A stretch of 64,000 bases of DNA from Holophagae bacterium (GTDB taxonomy: Bacteria > Acidobacteriota > Holophagae > Acanthopleuribacterales > Acanthopleuribacteraceae), in the NCBI GenBank assembly GCA_030429565.1, contig JAUIFE010000007.1, positions 62,001 through 126,000 of the forward strand. Reading direction: 5' to 3'. Position 1 is the first letter of the stretch. Every line of letters starts with the position of its first letter. Both the position numbers and the translations under genes were made by a program. Shown here one piece after another: positions 11,001 through 17,348 of the stretch. The notes beneath the pieces are model-generated. The model worked only from the letters and a program-made list of their open reading frames with translations, was not told the DNA's origin and searched no databases.

Positions 11001-12154
11001 CCGCCACGGAAACCGGTAACACCGGCTGTAACGCGGCGGTCCACATGCAAACGGTTACCGGGATCACGCTGGAAAACATCAACACCAGCAACGGTCAGAT
11101 CGGCATTAACGGCAACGGTGTTACCGATTTTGTGCTCAACAACAGTTCGGTCACAGGTCATGGTAATGGTGTTAACGAACACGGTGTCCGGCTCATCAAT
11201 TTGGCCGGTACCTCGGCCATGACCTCGTCGACCATCTCCAACAACGACCGTTTCAACGTGTTCATTTTAAATAACGGTGCCACCAACCTGACCTCGCTTA
11301 ATGTGACCGGGTGCACCATCAACAACGCCACGGTTGAGTCCGGCTTCAAGTACGAAGGCAACGACAGTGCGCAAGCCACGCTGTCGATGTCGGGCAACAC
11401 GATTAGCAACAACAACTCCGGGGCGATTTTGATCGACACCACGAATACCGGTGTGACCGATGCGACGATTGGCACAACCACCGCCTCCGGCAACGCCGAC
11501 TTCTTGCAAATGTCGGCCGATGGTGGCGCCACGGTGACGTACGACATCAACGGCAATACCAATGTTTCTTCGGTAAACGGCGGTTTGACGGTGGCTACCT
11601 TGACTACGTCGACCTCGTCAGTGGTGAGTGGACAAATTCGCAACAATGTCATCGCGACCACCGCCGGTACCACCGACGGTATGCGGATTATCGCTCAGGG
11701 GGTTTCGACGCTGACCACCTCGATTACCAACAACACTTTGAACTATGACGGGGGCACTTCCGCGTTGGTGGTTTCTTGCCGGGATGGTAGCGCCTCATTG
11801 GCTGCGACTATCACCGGGAACGATATCAACAGTACCGACGCGCTCGGTTTTGTACCTGTGTTGCTTTACGCCGGCGTTCTCGGCACCGATAGCGGCACCC
11901 TTTGCCTCGAGTTCTCTAACAATGATGTTGACGAAAACACTGGTGGCTTCTTCGAGGACGTTTACCTGCGCCAACGCGGCACTTGCGTTTACCAAATTGA
12001 AGGCTTGGGGGCGAGCGGTGTCACCAACGCCGCCACCGTTCAGGCCTATGTTGCCGGCCAAAACCCGTTAACTGATACCATTTCGGTATTGACCGGTGGT
12101 GCGAATGTTGTCGACTACGATGATCCCGGTGGGAGCGGCTGCGCCAACCCTTAA
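5036..12154 (+). CDS. Giant secreted/surface protein: Ig-like tandem repeats plus beta-helix
   Basis: The product has 2372 residues. A signal peptide (about 1-25, ending LSFAQ) precedes a short module with DGDQNTATGC, then IPTLGGW at 163-169, a hydrophobic segment, arginines at 186-187 and a second hydrophobic stretch (about 197-209). This N-terminal block resembles the C-terminal sorting region of IPTL-CTERM proteins but sits near the front. After it comes IVLDGQVGDW and FFFRFDV, similar to the start of a carbohydrate-binding/DOMON-like domain. Residues about 270-1345 are eleven ~95-residue cadherin/Ig-like repeats with VLANDxD, YTPxxxFxGxETFTY and TVTVTV signatures; the last is degenerate. 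Residues about 1346-2310 are rich in N, G, T and S with repeating NNT/LSNN patterns typical of right-handed parallel beta-helix. It is probably an adhesin or matrix protein. GGGAG at 5023-5027 selects the ATG at 5036. Confidence 0.85.
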   Translation: MFSPSIWRRYILACCLCSCSLSFAQIADRFTVVIDGDQNTATGCTYTLESGQTVSGVDQLIHLDVVRNGDQLEVRDIRRQTCSANAFGAPVLLNGGGWAVGLGTGEGGSDVVEAVIPLELFRGSDRLRLVLEAVAEDGDYDVVLAGSEPGAEPSITYFFPEPIPTLGGWMMMLYIVLMIALAIYLRRKNIGPGAQVGIFLLAMLLMGFGRSIVLDGQVGDWLPDERLALDPVGDTPGGNPRADIVAFYACDSGGAFFFRFDVSDLEAFGPDAVADSATTDEETPVSIAVLANDTDGNGGAPGANLTLVGVESQPANGTAVAEVDQTITYTPATDFVGEDTFTYRVRNTDNDESIGTVTVTVNNTPDPPAPVDDTATTDEDSAVAIDVLANDTDPDPGDSLTIVAVATPANGTTQITAGQQINYTPNADFNGDDTFTYTVEDAAGAQTDATVTVTVNPLNDPPQAVDDAITVTDAAVNETLDVLANDLDAPDTGETLTITAVGSPSQGGTVNIINSGTALAYTPPGSFLGTETFTYDIDDGNGGTDQATVTITVVPDNNPPVAGDDAFTVAEDSSNNAFDVLANDTTAPDVGETLTINAVGAADNGGTVVINGGTSLTYTPVANFAGTETFTYTIDDGNGLNATGTVTVTVSNSADPPSALDDTATVNEDDNVLINVLANDSDPDPGDSLTITVVGTPGNGTAVLEAGQIRYTPNADYNGADTFTYTIEDNDNTAVSATVNVTVTAVNDPPSAVADTFQVTDAAVAEPLEVLANDSFAPDAGETLTVTAVSATSQGGTVVIIDGGARVAYTPPAAFLGDDTFTYDISDGNGGTAQAGVTVTVVPDNSPPTINDDALAVNEDSVNNDLDVLANDSTAPDVGETLTIESVGATSNGGTVVINGGTSLTYTPVADFFGTETFTYTANDGNGLTGTATVTVTVNNTNDPPTAVADSATVAEDSVNNTISVLANDGFAPDVGETLAIGAVGVPDNGGSAVISGTDILYTPAADFFGIETFTYDVSDGNGGSDTATVTVTVTGSNDNPSAVDDAVTVAEDSGVTNVTVLANDSDAPDSGETLTISAVGATNQGGTAVITGGGTSVNYTPAANFFGTETFTYTIGDGNGGSATATVTVTVTPENDNPTAVDDAFAVNEDDPVQTLTVLANDQILPDTGETLTVTAVGATDQGGTAVITAGGGGVDYTPALNFFGTETFTYTIGDGNGGSDTATVTVTVASVNDPPTADDETYNLIGNTLLHINSAGGIGLPPAGVPVYDSAQDHLLVGDSDPEAEALTVTAGTFATVGGGSITLAADGSFSYRPPAGATTDSYTYTLNDASGGMSTGTITFNMATMIWYFDDTFGGTPAGTSSAPFNSVQDMTMAPFADNHIVFVYEGSSTTPGSEWDGLWQLRPGMRLIGEGLELAVNHPDTVGTLSLVSAGTAPVLTNTTGDILSVTDAAGVVIEGLDLRDSNDNGLAVTANTAVTDVTMRNCSLSGHAGEGILVTNNHSGDLTVVLDNNSLSSVGDALNVSLTSTGNIILQMDNHADISATGGTAVNLNGSGGAGGLFVTSFSGNSIAGTTSGAGLVANTVTFDADTAFPLTQVSLGTLSIGSGADSVGGTALSLTNVSGSLAFDGLSLHSASGGGLVTSGTSVFDANTGGLRLQAPSGEIVAALGPAVALTASSLQLDLTNITSTGSATTGLSLNGVAGVFNILGDALISGTTSQGVQFTNISAPVTINRLDVDNTGGAGLQVDGWSGAVNINNGGAGSDISNTTGIAVDLNNGSADLTYSGTVANTSNLLLELTAQSSGTVTFSNTLTSNGGGTGINLANNTGGTLGLSGSVTLNTGTATGLTLSNNTLATNITGNLDIDTTTGLGVSGSSGGTLSINGGVNTLDTTNGQALSLANTTLGGDGSSGGVVWRSINSSGGATGISLNNTGIGRFVVTGVGTTDTTGGTIQNKTGRGAEFISANNITLTNMDFTNTASTDGGTCTATETGNTGCNAAVHMQTVTGITLENINTSNGQIGINGNGVTDFVLNNSSVTGHGNGVNEHGVRLINLAGTSAMTSSTISNNDRFNVFILNNGATNLTSLNVTGCTINNATVESGFKYEGNDSAQATLSMSGNTISNNNSGAILIDTTNTGVTDATIGTTTASGNADFLQMSADGGATVTYDINGNTNVSSVNGGLTVATLTTSTSSVVSGQIRNNVIATTAGTTDGMRIIAQGVSTLTTSITNNTLNYDGGTSALVVSCRDGSASLAATITGNDINSTDALGFVPVLLYAGVLGTDSGTLCLEFSNNDVDENTGGFFEDVYLRQRGTCVYQIEGLGASGVTNAATVQAYVAGQNPLTDTISVLTGGANVVDYDDPGGSGCANP
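6140..7879 (+). repeat. Two-copy higher-order duplication of three Ig repeats inside the adhesin gene
   Basis: Repeats 2-3-4 (about 6140-7006) and 5-6-7 (about 7007-7879) match in order: the first of each trio has DPDPGDSLTI, the second begins with VTDAAV and ends in VVPDN.PP, the third has GGTVVINGGTSLTYTPV. Equivalent positions are about 867 bases apart, in frame. Confidence 0.8.
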
Positions 12155-12164
12155 TCCCCTCATG

Positions 12165-12191
12165 GCCGTGGTCTTCTTCCGAAGCCACGGC
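12165..12191 (+). other. Stem-loop after the adhesin gene
   Basis: GCCGTGG (12165-12171) pairs with CCACGGC (12185-12191) eleven bases past the adhesin stop codon. There is no T-run, so it is not a classical intrinsic terminator; it may protect the messenger end or reduce read-through into the tail-collar genes. Confidence 0.4.
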
Positions 12192-12310
12192 GACGTCCCG
12201 TTTCATGCCGGGCGGTCGGCTCCTGCGCCGTTCGGGCTAACCACAACCGAACCACGAATCGCCGCGTTGTGACGCGGTGCCTGTTTGCTAAATCAAGATG
12301 GGAGGAATGG

Positions 12311-12820
12311 ATGTCCGAGCCGTTTTTAGCGGAAGTCCGCATGGTCGGCTTCAACTTCGCGCCGCGAGGTTGGGCTTTCTGCGACGGTCAAATCTTGCCG
12401 ATCAACCAAAATCAATCGCTGTACTCACTGTTGGGGACCACGTACGGTGGTGATGGGCGCACGTCTTTTGCGTTACCTGATATGCGCGGTCGCACGCCGA
12501 TTCACGTCGGTCCGGGCCACCGCGAGGGCCAAAAATCTGGTGAAGAGACCCATACCTTGGCTGCCAACGAGATGCCCAACCACAACCACGTGGTTCAGGC
12601 GAACTCAAACGACGCCAACACACCCAACCCGACAAACGCGGCGCTTCTGGCCGCGGTGCCGACCCGGATTTATGCCGAGTTTAATGCGGGCAGCGCCATA
12701 AACCTTCACTCTGGAACCATCACCAACGTTGGTGGCGGCCAAGCGCACGAGAACATGCAACCTTATCTTGCGGTCAACTATTGCATTGCCCTGCAGGGTT
12801 TATTTCCTTCCCGAAACTAG
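12311..12820 (+). CDS. Tail-collar domain protein 1 (MdpB-like)
   Basis: The 169-residue product starts MSEPFLAEVRMVGFNFAPRG and has WAFCDGQILPINQNQSLYSL, GTTYGGDGRTSFALPDMRGR and a C-terminal NMQPYLAVNYCIALQGLFPS. These are the hallmarks of the phage tail-collar domain (PF07484) in stand-alone bacterial proteins often annotated as microcystin-dependent protein B. The histidine-rich LAANEMPNHNHVV is also typical. GGAGG at 12301-12305 fixes the start at 12311 rather than the longer open frame. It is the first of three tandem paralogues behind the giant adhesin gene. The fold is a trimeric receptor-binding-like tip; the cellular role of stand-alone copies is not established. Confidence 0.88.
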   Translation: MSEPFLAEVRMVGFNFAPRGWAFCDGQILPINQNQSLYSLLGTTYGGDGRTSFALPDMRGRTPIHVGPGHREGQKSGEETHTLAANEMPNHNHVVQANSNDANTPNPTNAALLAAVPTRIYAEFNAGSAINLHSGTITNVGGGQAHENMQPYLAVNYCIALQGLFPSRN

Positions 12821-12829
12821 GAGTACCTC

Positions 12830-13348
12830 ATGTCGGAACCTTTTGTTGGTGAAATTCGCATGTTTGCGGGGAACTTTGCGCCACGCGGTTGGGCTTTTTG
12901 CGACGGTCAGCTATTGGCTGTTTCCCAAAACGATGCTTTGTTTAGTTTGTTCGGAACCATTTACGGTGGTGACGGTCGTACCACCTTCGGCCTGCCCGAT
13001 ATGCGTGGCCGGCTTCCCATCCATGCGGGCACCGGTCCGGGTTTGAGCCCGCGCCGGCTCGGCGCCAAAGGCGGCGCTGAAAAAGTGACCCTGACCATCA
13101 ACCAATTACCTTCACACGGCCACAATTTTCGTGCAGTCACGGGTCCCGCCGACCGCGCTAGTCCCGAAGACGCGACCGTGGCTGAGACTGTGACCTCCGA
13201 TATCTACAATGTCGAAGTGCCAGACTCGCCATTGCGTTCCGATGCCGTGTCTCATGTTGGCGGTAGCCGTTCCCACACCAATCTCATGCCGTTTTTGTGT
13301 ATCCACTTCATTGTGGCGCTTTTCGGTATTTACCCCTCACGTCACTAA
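12830..13348 (+). CDS. Tail-collar domain protein 2 (MdpB-like)
   Basis: This 172-residue paralogue starts 9 bases after the previous gene, with TAGGAG overlapping that gene's stop. It shares MSEPFVGEIRMFAGNFAPRG, the CDGQLLAVSQNDALFSLFGT block, YGGDGRTTFGLPDMRGR and the closing FLCIHFIVALFGIYPSR. Compared with paralogue 1 it has an extra GTGPGLSPRRLG segment before the LPSHGHNF motif, which paralogue 3 also has, so copies 2 and 3 look closer to each other. No signal peptide is visible, as usual for this family. Confidence 0.88.
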   Translation: MSEPFVGEIRMFAGNFAPRGWAFCDGQLLAVSQNDALFSLFGTIYGGDGRTTFGLPDMRGRLPIHAGTGPGLSPRRLGAKGGAEKVTLTINQLPSHGHNFRAVTGPADRASPEDATVAETVTSDIYNVEVPDSPLRSDAVSHVGGSRSHTNLMPFLCIHFIVALFGIYPSRH

Positions 13349-13359
13349 GGAGCACGGCG

Positions 13360-13872
13360 ATGTCAGAACCTTTTATTGCTGAAATTCGCATTTTTGCGGG
13401 AAACTTTGCCCCGCGCAGTTGGGCTTTTTGTAACGGCCAATTGCTGCCGGTTTCTCAGAACACCGCATTGTTTTCCCTGATTGGTACCACCTACGGCGGC
13501 GATGGTCGCACCACCACCGCGCTGCCCGATTTACAAGGACGGGCGCCGATGCATCCCGGTCGGGGGCCTGGTTTAACCTCGCGTCGTCTCGGTGAACGCG
13601 GTGGCGTCGAGACCGTGACCTTGACCGAAGCACAAATGCCCAACCACAGCCACGCCCTGATGGCCTCGCGCTTTCCGGGCGAACTGGGTGGGCCCGGCCC
13701 TGATCGGGCTTTAGGTCGGGCCGTGATCTATCGTGATGGCGATACCCCGCGGGTGAATATGGCCGATATCTTGCCCTCCAGCGGCGGCAGTCAAGCCCAC
13801 AACAACATGCAGCCCTTCATCGCGATTAACTACATTATCGCGCTCCAGGGTCTCTATCCCTCGCGTTCCTAA
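13360..13872 (+). CDS. Tail-collar domain protein 3 (MdpB-like)
   Basis: This 170-residue third paralogue starts at the ATG at 13360, 11 bases after the previous stop, behind AAGGAG; the frame is open further 5' only by overlap with gene 2. It has MSEPFIAEIRIFAGNFAPRS, CNGQLLPVSQNTALFSLIGT, YGGDGRTTTALPDLQGR, GRGPGLTSRRLGERGG, MPNHSHALMA and FIAINYIIALQGLYPSR. The middle (residues about 105-140) differs most among the three, consistent with a variable binding surface on a common collar scaffold. The three may form one heteromeric or alternative trimer set; that is inference. Confidence 0.88.
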   Translation: MSEPFIAEIRIFAGNFAPRSWAFCNGQLLPVSQNTALFSLIGTTYGGDGRTTTALPDLQGRAPMHPGRGPGLTSRRLGERGGVETVTLTEAQMPNHSHALMASRFPGELGGPGPDRALGRAVIYRDGDTPRVNMADILPSSGGSQAHNNMQPFIAINYIIALQGLYPSRS

Positions 13873-13885
13873 GGTTCCGCGATTG

Positions 13886-13922
13886 GCGCCGCGTTCCCGG
13901 TTTTGAGCCGGAAACGTGGCGC
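13886..13922 (+). other. Imperfect hairpin between tail-collar 3 and GNAT genes
   Basis: Arms of about 15 bases (GCGCCGCGTTCCCGG and CCGGAAACGTGGCGC) can pair with one wobble and one mismatch around a short loop. No T-run follows. It could partly separate expression of the tail-collar genes from the acetyltransferase gene. Confidence 0.45.
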
Positions 13923-13961
13923 TATCGCTCGTCGCACGAATCCGTTTTTGAGGAGGACGCC

Positions 13962-14459
13962 ATGGCTGACACGCCGCGCATTCAACTGCGTGCTTGGCAA
14001 GACGCCGATCTACCTTTATTAAAAGAAGTTTTTACATCCACGCGCTGGGATGAATTCATCAATGCCGGCATGCCGCCGGAGCAACTGCGACCCTTGATGG
14101 ACCAGCAGTTCCACGCGCAACACACCCATTATCACAAGAGCTGGCCGCAAGCTGACTACGATATCATCCTGGTCGACGGTGACCCCGCCGGCCGGCTGTA
14201 CGTGGATCGGGATCGCCGTACCGAACTGCGTATCATCGATATCGCCTTGTTGCCGGCTTTCCGCAATCGCGGGATTGGTTCTAAATTGCTGCGCGGGTTA
14301 ATCGAGGAAGCCAATGCCGTGGGCAAAGCGGTGCGGATTCACGTCGAGCACAACAACCCGGCGCTCAACCTATACAACCGCTTGGGTTTTAAGCATATCG
14401 ACGATACCGGTGTTTATTACTTAATGGAACATCCGGCACCGCAAACGACCCAAGTCTAA
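13962..14459 (+). CDS. GNAT-family N-acetyltransferase
   Basis: The 165-residue protein has the GNAT fold pattern: N-terminal RIQLRAWQDADLPLLKEVF, a central strand IIDIALLPAFRNRGIGSKLL containing the acetyl-CoA pyrophosphate loop (R-N-R-G-I-G), and a C-terminal HVEHNNPALNLYNRLGFKHI. The substrate cannot be told from sequence. It follows the three tail-collar genes on the same strand with its own GGAGG site, after an 89-base gap with a hairpin. Its place suggests a role in modifying or maturing the tail-collar proteins or the adhesin, but it may only be a neighbour. Confidence 0.9.
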   Translation: MADTPRIQLRAWQDADLPLLKEVFTSTRWDEFINAGMPPEQLRPLMDQQFHAQHTHYHKSWPQADYDIILVDGDPAGRLYVDRDRRTELRIIDIALLPAFRNRGIGSKLLRGLIEEANAVGKAVRIHVEHNNPALNLYNRLGFKHIDDTGVYYLMEHPAPQTTQV

Positions 14460-14907
14460 AATCGGTGAACTGCGTCGGTACAGGTAGGTGAAAGGTTACG
14501 GCCATGCGTGGGGTTATCCGAGGGTTCTTTCGGCGTGAAGCGCCGTCGCGCAAGCTCTAGAACGCCGTTCCACGCGTCCGATTTGGTGTTGACCTCGCCA
14601 TGTCTCGCCAATTATAGTCAATTTGTCCCCCGCATTTTCGGACCTGAACCGAGCACCAAGGAGCTGCATGACGGCAACCGGCCCTGAACGTACTTTTCGC
14701 GCCCGCTTCCTTTAGTAGCGGTTTGGCAAACGGCCCGAACTTTTTGTTGCGTATCATGCCCCGGCTTTTTCCTCGGCTTGACGCGCGCCGTTTTGTCGTT
14801 TTGTGCATGGGTGAACCCAGCCGGGTTCTTCGCTTTCAGACCTTTTGTCCTTTTGCCGCGATTGGCGCCTGTTCATGTTGGACATTACCCTATCCCGGAG
14901 GCCTCCT
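14460..14907. other. Intergenic region, no gene recognised
   Basis: No frame here shows a family signature; the 83-codon minus frame at 14557-14808 is basic, low-complexity and lacks a ribosome-binding site. A small perfect hairpin GAACCC-AGCC-GGGTTC lies at 14813-14828. The palindrome GGAGGCCTCC at 14897-14906 includes the ribosome-binding site of the next gene. Confidence 0.5.
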
Positions 14908-15606
14908 TTGAGAGTTGCACTTATCTTATTGTTTCACGTGTATTCGGTGATTGCGGTTGCTCAAAGTGTTTACTTTGACGAGAAAGTTGATGCGGCGGTT
15001 GCTGATTTGATCATCACCGTTGACGAAACGGGGATGATGCAAATTAAGGACGCGAATGTAAAAAGTCTTCAAGGACAAGACGTTATCTTTAATACATTCC
15101 TCGGCGTGATCGACGATTCAGGTGTCGAGCATTACGTTGGCAAACTCATTACCAAGGACCCCGAGAAGGTTAAGTTCATGGTCAACGAGTTCTCCAAAGA
15201 GATGATCGACGAAAAAATCGCCGAACTCGTTCAAAAGGGGCGTTTGAAAGCCGGTGGTACTGCACCGAGTGGTGCGCAAGTTGAATTCATCGTGCGCACT
15301 TCAATCGACTTATACAAAAAGGTTGCCCGTTCTTATGCCAATATCCAACCGACCAGCGCCAAGCTGGCTTTTGGTAAGGCCGAAACAGCGATCACTTACA
15401 CTCATGCCGACCAAGAGAGCACTCAGTCGAAAGGCAAATCGTGTGAGAACTGTCCGTCGATTCAAGCTGATAACTACTTCTTTGCCGAACAACCGCAGAA
15501 GTCTCTTAATTCCGCCGCCAAAATCGTATATCGCATTCCCAACACCAACACCACCATTATCTACGGCGTTTCATTGTGCCTTGGCGCTGGTTGCCAAGAA
15601 CAGTAG
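14908..15606 (+). CDS. Secreted protein of unknown function
   Basis: I do not recognise this 232-residue protein. A TTG at 14908 is the likely start: GGAGG lies at 14897-14901, and translation from TTG gives a clean signal peptide (RVALILLFHVYSVIAVAQ, cleaved near residue 19-20), whereas upstream ATGs add a charged extension. The mature part has a region with ITKDPEKVKFMVNEFSKE, a likely helix, then four cysteines: two in KSCENCPS (CxxC) and two near the end in SLCLGAGCQEQ, possibly disulphide-linked in the periplasm. It stands alone between the tail-collar/GNAT cluster and the hcp-like gene. Confidence 0.7.
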   Translation: MRVALILLFHVYSVIAVAQSVYFDEKVDAAVADLIITVDETGMMQIKDANVKSLQGQDVIFNTFLGVIDDSGVEHYVGKLITKDPEKVKFMVNEFSKEMIDEKIAELVQKGRLKAGGTAPSGAQVEFIVRTSIDLYKKVARSYANIQPTSAKLAFGKAETAITYTHADQESTQSKGKSCENCPSIQADNYFFAEQPQKSLNSAAKIVYRIPNTNTTIIYGVSLCLGAGCQEQ

Positions 15607-15979
15607 AACGCGCTTGAAACTCGTGCCGAGAACGGTGGCAACCTCCGGTTGCATCTGCGCTCGGCTCGAGCTCGCACAATCACGGCCGGAACACCGCCGT
15701 TTTTAGGACTTTCAACGTCTTCGCCCGCTTTGGTGCGGCGTCGTCCCGAACCGGTCGCGGCCATTGTTCCAATCCGGCATAGGCGTTTGTTTGTTTTGAA
15801 AACAGGTGCCGCCGGCTGCGTTTCGCAGGCTGTACACCCTGTTTCGCGATTGGAACGAAAACCCCGCTCGAGTGGGTGGTTTTTGTTGAAAAACACCGAC
15901 AGCCAAGTCGCCTCATGTTGGCATGCCGCCTGCAGTAACCTGCCGTGTTCGACGTTATTCTAGAGAAGGAGATTCCACC
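15607..15979. other. Intergenic region with nested inverted repeat
   Basis: No convincing gene is present. The notable element is a nested dyad at 15766-15856 (described separately). A TATTCT at 15956-15961, shortly upstream of the hcp-like start, could be a -10 element but lacks a matching -35. Confidence 0.5.
15766..15856. other. Nested inverted repeats, possible structured RNA
   Basis: GTTCCAATC (15766-15774) pairs with GATTGGAAC (15848-15856). Inside it, AAACAGGTG (15800-15808) pairs with CACCCTGTTT (15835-15844) with a bulge, and GCTGCG (15815-15820) faces CGCAGGC (15824-15830). The three stems are co-axial and nested, so one long branched hairpin is possible about 120 bases upstream of the hcp-like gene. 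Confidence 0.5.
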
Positions 15980-16450
15980 ATGACTGTTTATTCTTTTGTT
16001 CGCTGCGGCGCCATTCAAGGTAAAGAAGCCGAAACCGGCCACGAGACCGATATTCGCGTTCACGAGTTGGCGCTTAGCTCCAACCTGCCTGTTTCCGAGC
16101 TCGACAACAAAGTTAAATCCAAACGTTCGCGTCAGCCTTTGACCTACGTTTCTGAAATGGGCAAGCACACGCCCGTTACCTTCCAGCACTTGTTCAACAA
16201 CGTTGAAGTGCCCGAGCTCGACGTTTTGTTTTACCGTCCCAACATCGTTAGCGGCGACATGGAAAACTACTTCACCATCAAGTTCAAACGTCTAAAAGTG
16301 GTTTACTCCGGCATCACCAAACGCAACGTCTACTTGGCTGAAAGCGACCGATTCCCCGATGAGCACACCACCAAAATGGTCTACGGCAACGTGGTTTATA
16401 GCTACAACGAAGACGGCATCGAAGCGGAAGACGAAGTCAACGATCACTAG
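15980..16450 (+). CDS. Hcp-family protein (type VI secretion tube-like), orphan
   Basis: The 156-residue protein resembles Hcp (PF05638), which stacks as hexameric rings into the T6SS tube. Matching features are the early GxIxGKEAETGHETDIRV strand pair, a central TPVTFQHLFNNVEVPELDVLFYRP, then ENYFTIKFKRLKVVYSGI and the closing MVYGNVVYSYNEDGIE. GAGAAGGAG precedes the ATG at 15980. No sheath, baseplate or ClpV gene is in the window, so this is an orphan Hcp or an Hcp-like secreted protein. A strong bidirectional terminator follows. Confidence 0.78.
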   Translation: MTVYSFVRCGAIQGKEAETGHETDIRVHELALSSNLPVSELDNKVKSKRSRQPLTYVSEMGKHTPVTFQHLFNNVEVPELDVLFYRPNIVSGDMENYFTIKFKRLKVVYSGITKRNVYLAESDRFPDEHTTKMVYGNVVYSYNEDGIEAEDEVNDH

Positions 16451-16500
16451 AGCGCGACGCACGGTATTCGTCTGTCGCATTTGAATCGATCACCTAAAAG

Positions 16501-16530
16501 AAAAGGCGCCCATTCTTGGGCGCCTTTTTT
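16501..16530. terminator. Bidirectional intrinsic terminator between hcp-like and wza-like genes
   Basis: AAAAGGCGCCC and GGGCGCCTTTTTT form a stem of at least ten pairs around ATTCTT, with A and T runs on both sides. It serves both converging genes. Confidence 0.9.
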
Positions 16531-16547
16531 AATAGGTCGGTCGGCTG

Positions 16548-17348
16548 CTAAGGCACAATCACCACGTCGCCGTGCTGCATTTCGAAATCGGTGTCGTTGC
16601 CGCTGGTGATGGCGCGAATATCGACCTTAAACTCTTTAGGGATGCCGTCCACCTCGCGTTTGACCAGAAGGTTGCGACGCCGCGCGTAGTCGGTCAGGCC
16701 GCCGGCGGCCGCAATGACCCGTAAAATGGTGACCTTGCCGCGACGCGAGAACTCGATCTCGCCCGGCTTGTTGATTTCGCCGATAATCGAGACTCGGAAG
16801 GGTTTTTCCACCGGAATGTTGACCGTATCGCCTGGAAACAAAGGGATGTTCAGATGGGCCTGGGCGTTAAACATCAGTCGCTCGTAGCTGATTTCCAGCG
16901 TTTCGGTCAGGCCCGCATCCGTTTGGCGCATGACGATGACCTTGTCGGAAGCATTTTCGCTGACCCCACCTGCTTGGGAAAGCGCCTTTACCAGGGTGAG
17001 GTTGGGCGAGTAGCCCTCAAGGCGGCCGGGACGATGGACCGCGCCGAGGACCGAAATGGGTCGGTAGTTGTACTCGACCACCTCGATCAGAACCTGCGGA
17101 TTGTTGAGGTATTTTTTCATCTCATCACTGACCGCCTTTTGCGTATCGGCGATGGTGCTACCCTGAACAAGGATGCGGCCCAATTCCGGCAAGCTGATGT
17201 AACCAAGGCTGTTGACGCGGTATTCACCTTCGATTTGCGGGTAGTTCATTTCGGAGACTTTAATGATGTCACCGGGTCCGATAATGTATTCCTGGGCCCA
17301 CAAGGCGCTTGTCGTCAGCACGGCCAATGCCGCCAAAAACCGTTTCAT
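16548..17348 (-). CDS. Polysaccharide export protein, Wza/Poly_export plus SLBB
   Basis: The 266-residue product begins MKRFLAALAVLTTSALWAQ, a signal peptide without a lipobox cysteine. It continues with the Poly_export domain (YIIGPGDIIKVSE, RVNSLGYISLPELG, about residues 20-105) and two SLBB-type segments (PISVLGAVHRPGRLEG and RVSIIGEINKPGEIEF). Such proteins form or assist the outer-membrane exit channel for capsule or exopolysaccharide. The ATG at 17348 is preferred over the one three codons upstream because AAGGA has proper spacing to it. It lacks the C-terminal amphipathic helix region of long Wza, as in many Gram-negative exopolysaccharide loci. A Wzz-like gene lies at the far right end of the window. 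Confidence 0.92.
   Translation of the reverse strand: MKRFLAALAVLTTSALWAQEYIIGPGDIIKVSEMNYPQIEGEYRVNSLGYISLPELGRILVQGSTIADTQKAVSDEMKKYLNNPQVLIEVVEYNYRPISVLGAVHRPGRLEGYSPNLTLVKALSQAGGVSENASDKVIVMRQTDAGLTETLEISYERLMFNAQAHLNIPLFPGDTVNIPVEKPFRVSIIGEINKPGEIEFSRRGKVTILRVIAAAGGLTDYARRRNLLVKREVDGIPKEFKVDIRAITSGNDTDFEMQHGDVVIVP

Noticed and set aside
12269..13872. Prophage or phage tail module, because of three tail-collar genes
   Set aside because: No other phage structural, lysis, integrase or packaging gene is present. Stand-alone tail-collar proteins are common in bacterial genomes.
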